From: Pseudomonas sp. ICMP22404
Lineage (GTDB): Bacteria; Pseudomonadota; Gammaproteobacteria; Pseudomonadales; Pseudomonadaceae
Assembly: GCF_006227205.1 (NCBI RefSeq)
Contig: NZ_VCNG01000001.1
Location: 684,326-748,325, forward strand
Reading direction: 5' to 3'
DNA length: 64,000 bases
Numbering within the stretch: position 1 is the stretch's first letter; each line of letters starts with the position of its first letter. Below the pieces are notes generated by a model. It did no database searches. It was not told the DNA's origin and saw nothing but the letters and a program-made list of their open reading frames with translations. The position numbers and the translations under genes were made by a program. This document shows positions 63,507-64,000 of this stretch, in pieces.

Positions 63507-63516
63507 CGGTATACCG
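63507..63516. promoter_or_regulatory. Candidate HxlR operator upstream of the Old Yellow Enzyme gene
   Basis: CGGTATACCG is a perfect 10-base palindrome 140 bases before the reductase ATG. It shares both half-sites with the dyad upstream of the HxlR gene. Confidence 0.5.
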
Positions 63517-63655
63517 TGATCGCGTCAGCACCTCGGTGCGCCCATCAATATTCCCGAAAACTATTTACGGATTCACGTAACGGGTCGCCATGTGCGTCGC
63601 GAACGCTGCTGGGTGGACATTCGATTGAAGATCATCGTTAGCCAAAGAGAATCTC

Positions 63656-64000
63656 ATGAGCCATTCAAAACTATTAACGCCCGTCGGCAATGCACAGCTG
63701 ACCTTCAAAAACCGTGTGTTCATGGCACCTATGACCCGAGGGCGTTCGAAAGACCGAATCGCCAATGAACTCACCGCAACTTATTACGCACAGCGCGCAT
63801 CCGCAGGTCTGATCTTCTCGGAAGGAGCCCAGATCAGCTCCCAGGCCATTGGTTGGACTAACACGCCCGGTATCCATACATCGGAGCAAATTGCTGGATG
63901 GAAGAAGGTCACCCAAGCCGTCCATGAAGCGGGGGGGCTGATCTTCGCCCAGCTATGGCACACAGGCCGTGCCTCCCACCCTGATTTCCACAATGGCGAA
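63656..64000 (+). CDS. Old Yellow Enzyme-family alkene reductase (partial, runs off the window)
   Basis: Only the first 115 residues are present; the frame is open to the last base. N-terminal OYE features: LTPVGNAQLTFKNRVFMAPMTRGR (FMN-binding strand with the APMTR motif, in parts), ATYYAQRASAGLIFSEGAQIS, and LWHTGRASHP. FMN-dependent, NAD(P)H-driven reduction of activated C=C bonds such as enones, maleimides or xenobiotics (NemA-like). Probably controlled by the upstream HxlR regulator. Confidence 0.9.
   Translation, partial: MSHSKLLTPVGNAQLTFKNRVFMAPMTRGRSKDRIANELTATYYAQRASAGLIFSEGAQISSQAIGWTNTPGIHTSEQIAGWKKVTQAVHEAGGLIFAQLWHTGRASHPDFHNGE

Noticed and set aside
51440..64000. A prophage or integrative element
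   Set aside because: No integrase, structural phage genes, conjugation genes, tRNA or attachment-site duplication was seen in the window. The region is accessory but not an identifiable mobile element.

Overview
The window is a high-GC, gene-dense chromosomal segment of a Pseudomonas, most likely a member of the P. fluorescens group. The evidence is the gene content and order (thrB, DUF2782, polA, engB, cytochromes c5/c4, dsbA, ampDh2, kinB/algB, ivy, gltP; then aroE/hemF, qor, tsaC, dprA, tsaP, def, fmt, rsmB, trkA), and the many REP-type inverted repeats with the wording typical of that group (gtgggagc...gctcccac, and gtggcgagggga...tcccctcgccac). All gene calls rest on reading translated sequence by eye; no database search was run.

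Layout. 0.1-12.7 kb: housekeeping and envelope genes (homoserine kinase, DNA polymerase I, a probable ErsA/Spot 42-type sRNA, the ribosome-assembly GTPase EngB, two c-type cytochromes, DsbA), followed by c-di-GMP enzymes (GGDEF and CSS-EAL) and the amidase AmpDh2. 12.7-17.3 kb: the KinB/AlgB two-component pair, a candidate sigma-54 promoter and a small envelope operon ending in an Ivy-type lysozyme inhibitor. 17.3-29.2 kb: a 0.7 kb intergenic region with a strongly foldable segment, then transporters and membrane proteins (GltP, a nucleoside-gate protein, DUF5924, an M16 protease, a Na/Pi symporter, TerC, CitMHS), a DOPA-dioxygenase-like protein and an NAD(P)-binding protein. 29.4-34.7 kb: a choline-sulfate module (LysR regulator, BetC sulfatase, ChoX-type binding protein, SulP permease). 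34.8-45.7 kb: a core block from aroE to trkA and a TPR protein. As I recall the PAO1 map, the genes left of about 28 kb and those from aroE to trkA lie on opposite sides of the origin there, so the join may mark a rearrangement.

45.7-64 kb is accessory. It holds small secreted proteins, an OmpR-type two-component system, a ferric-reductase-like membrane protein, two alpha/beta hydrolases and a secreted endonuclease/phosphatase-fold protein. The most notable element is a compact four-gene operon (53.4-59.7 kb, minus strand): a MoxR-type AAA+ ATPase, a bpX5-like protein, a vWA-like/beta-propeller-like protein and a large bpX6-like protein with two membrane segments. The genes overlap by 1-14 bases. 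This matches the MoxR-vWA-beta-propeller ternary systems proposed to be NTP-dependent biological-conflict systems. A divergent pair of unknown genes (159 aa, and an 80 aa membrane protein) lies just upstream. A decayed copy of the same pair's junction lies on the far side, so the system sits between two same-orientation copies of one module. The right end carries an AT-richer zinc-ribbon membrane protein, a DUF1963 protein, a broken hydrolase, an HxlR regulator with matching candidate operators, and the start of an Old Yellow Enzyme reductase that runs off the window.
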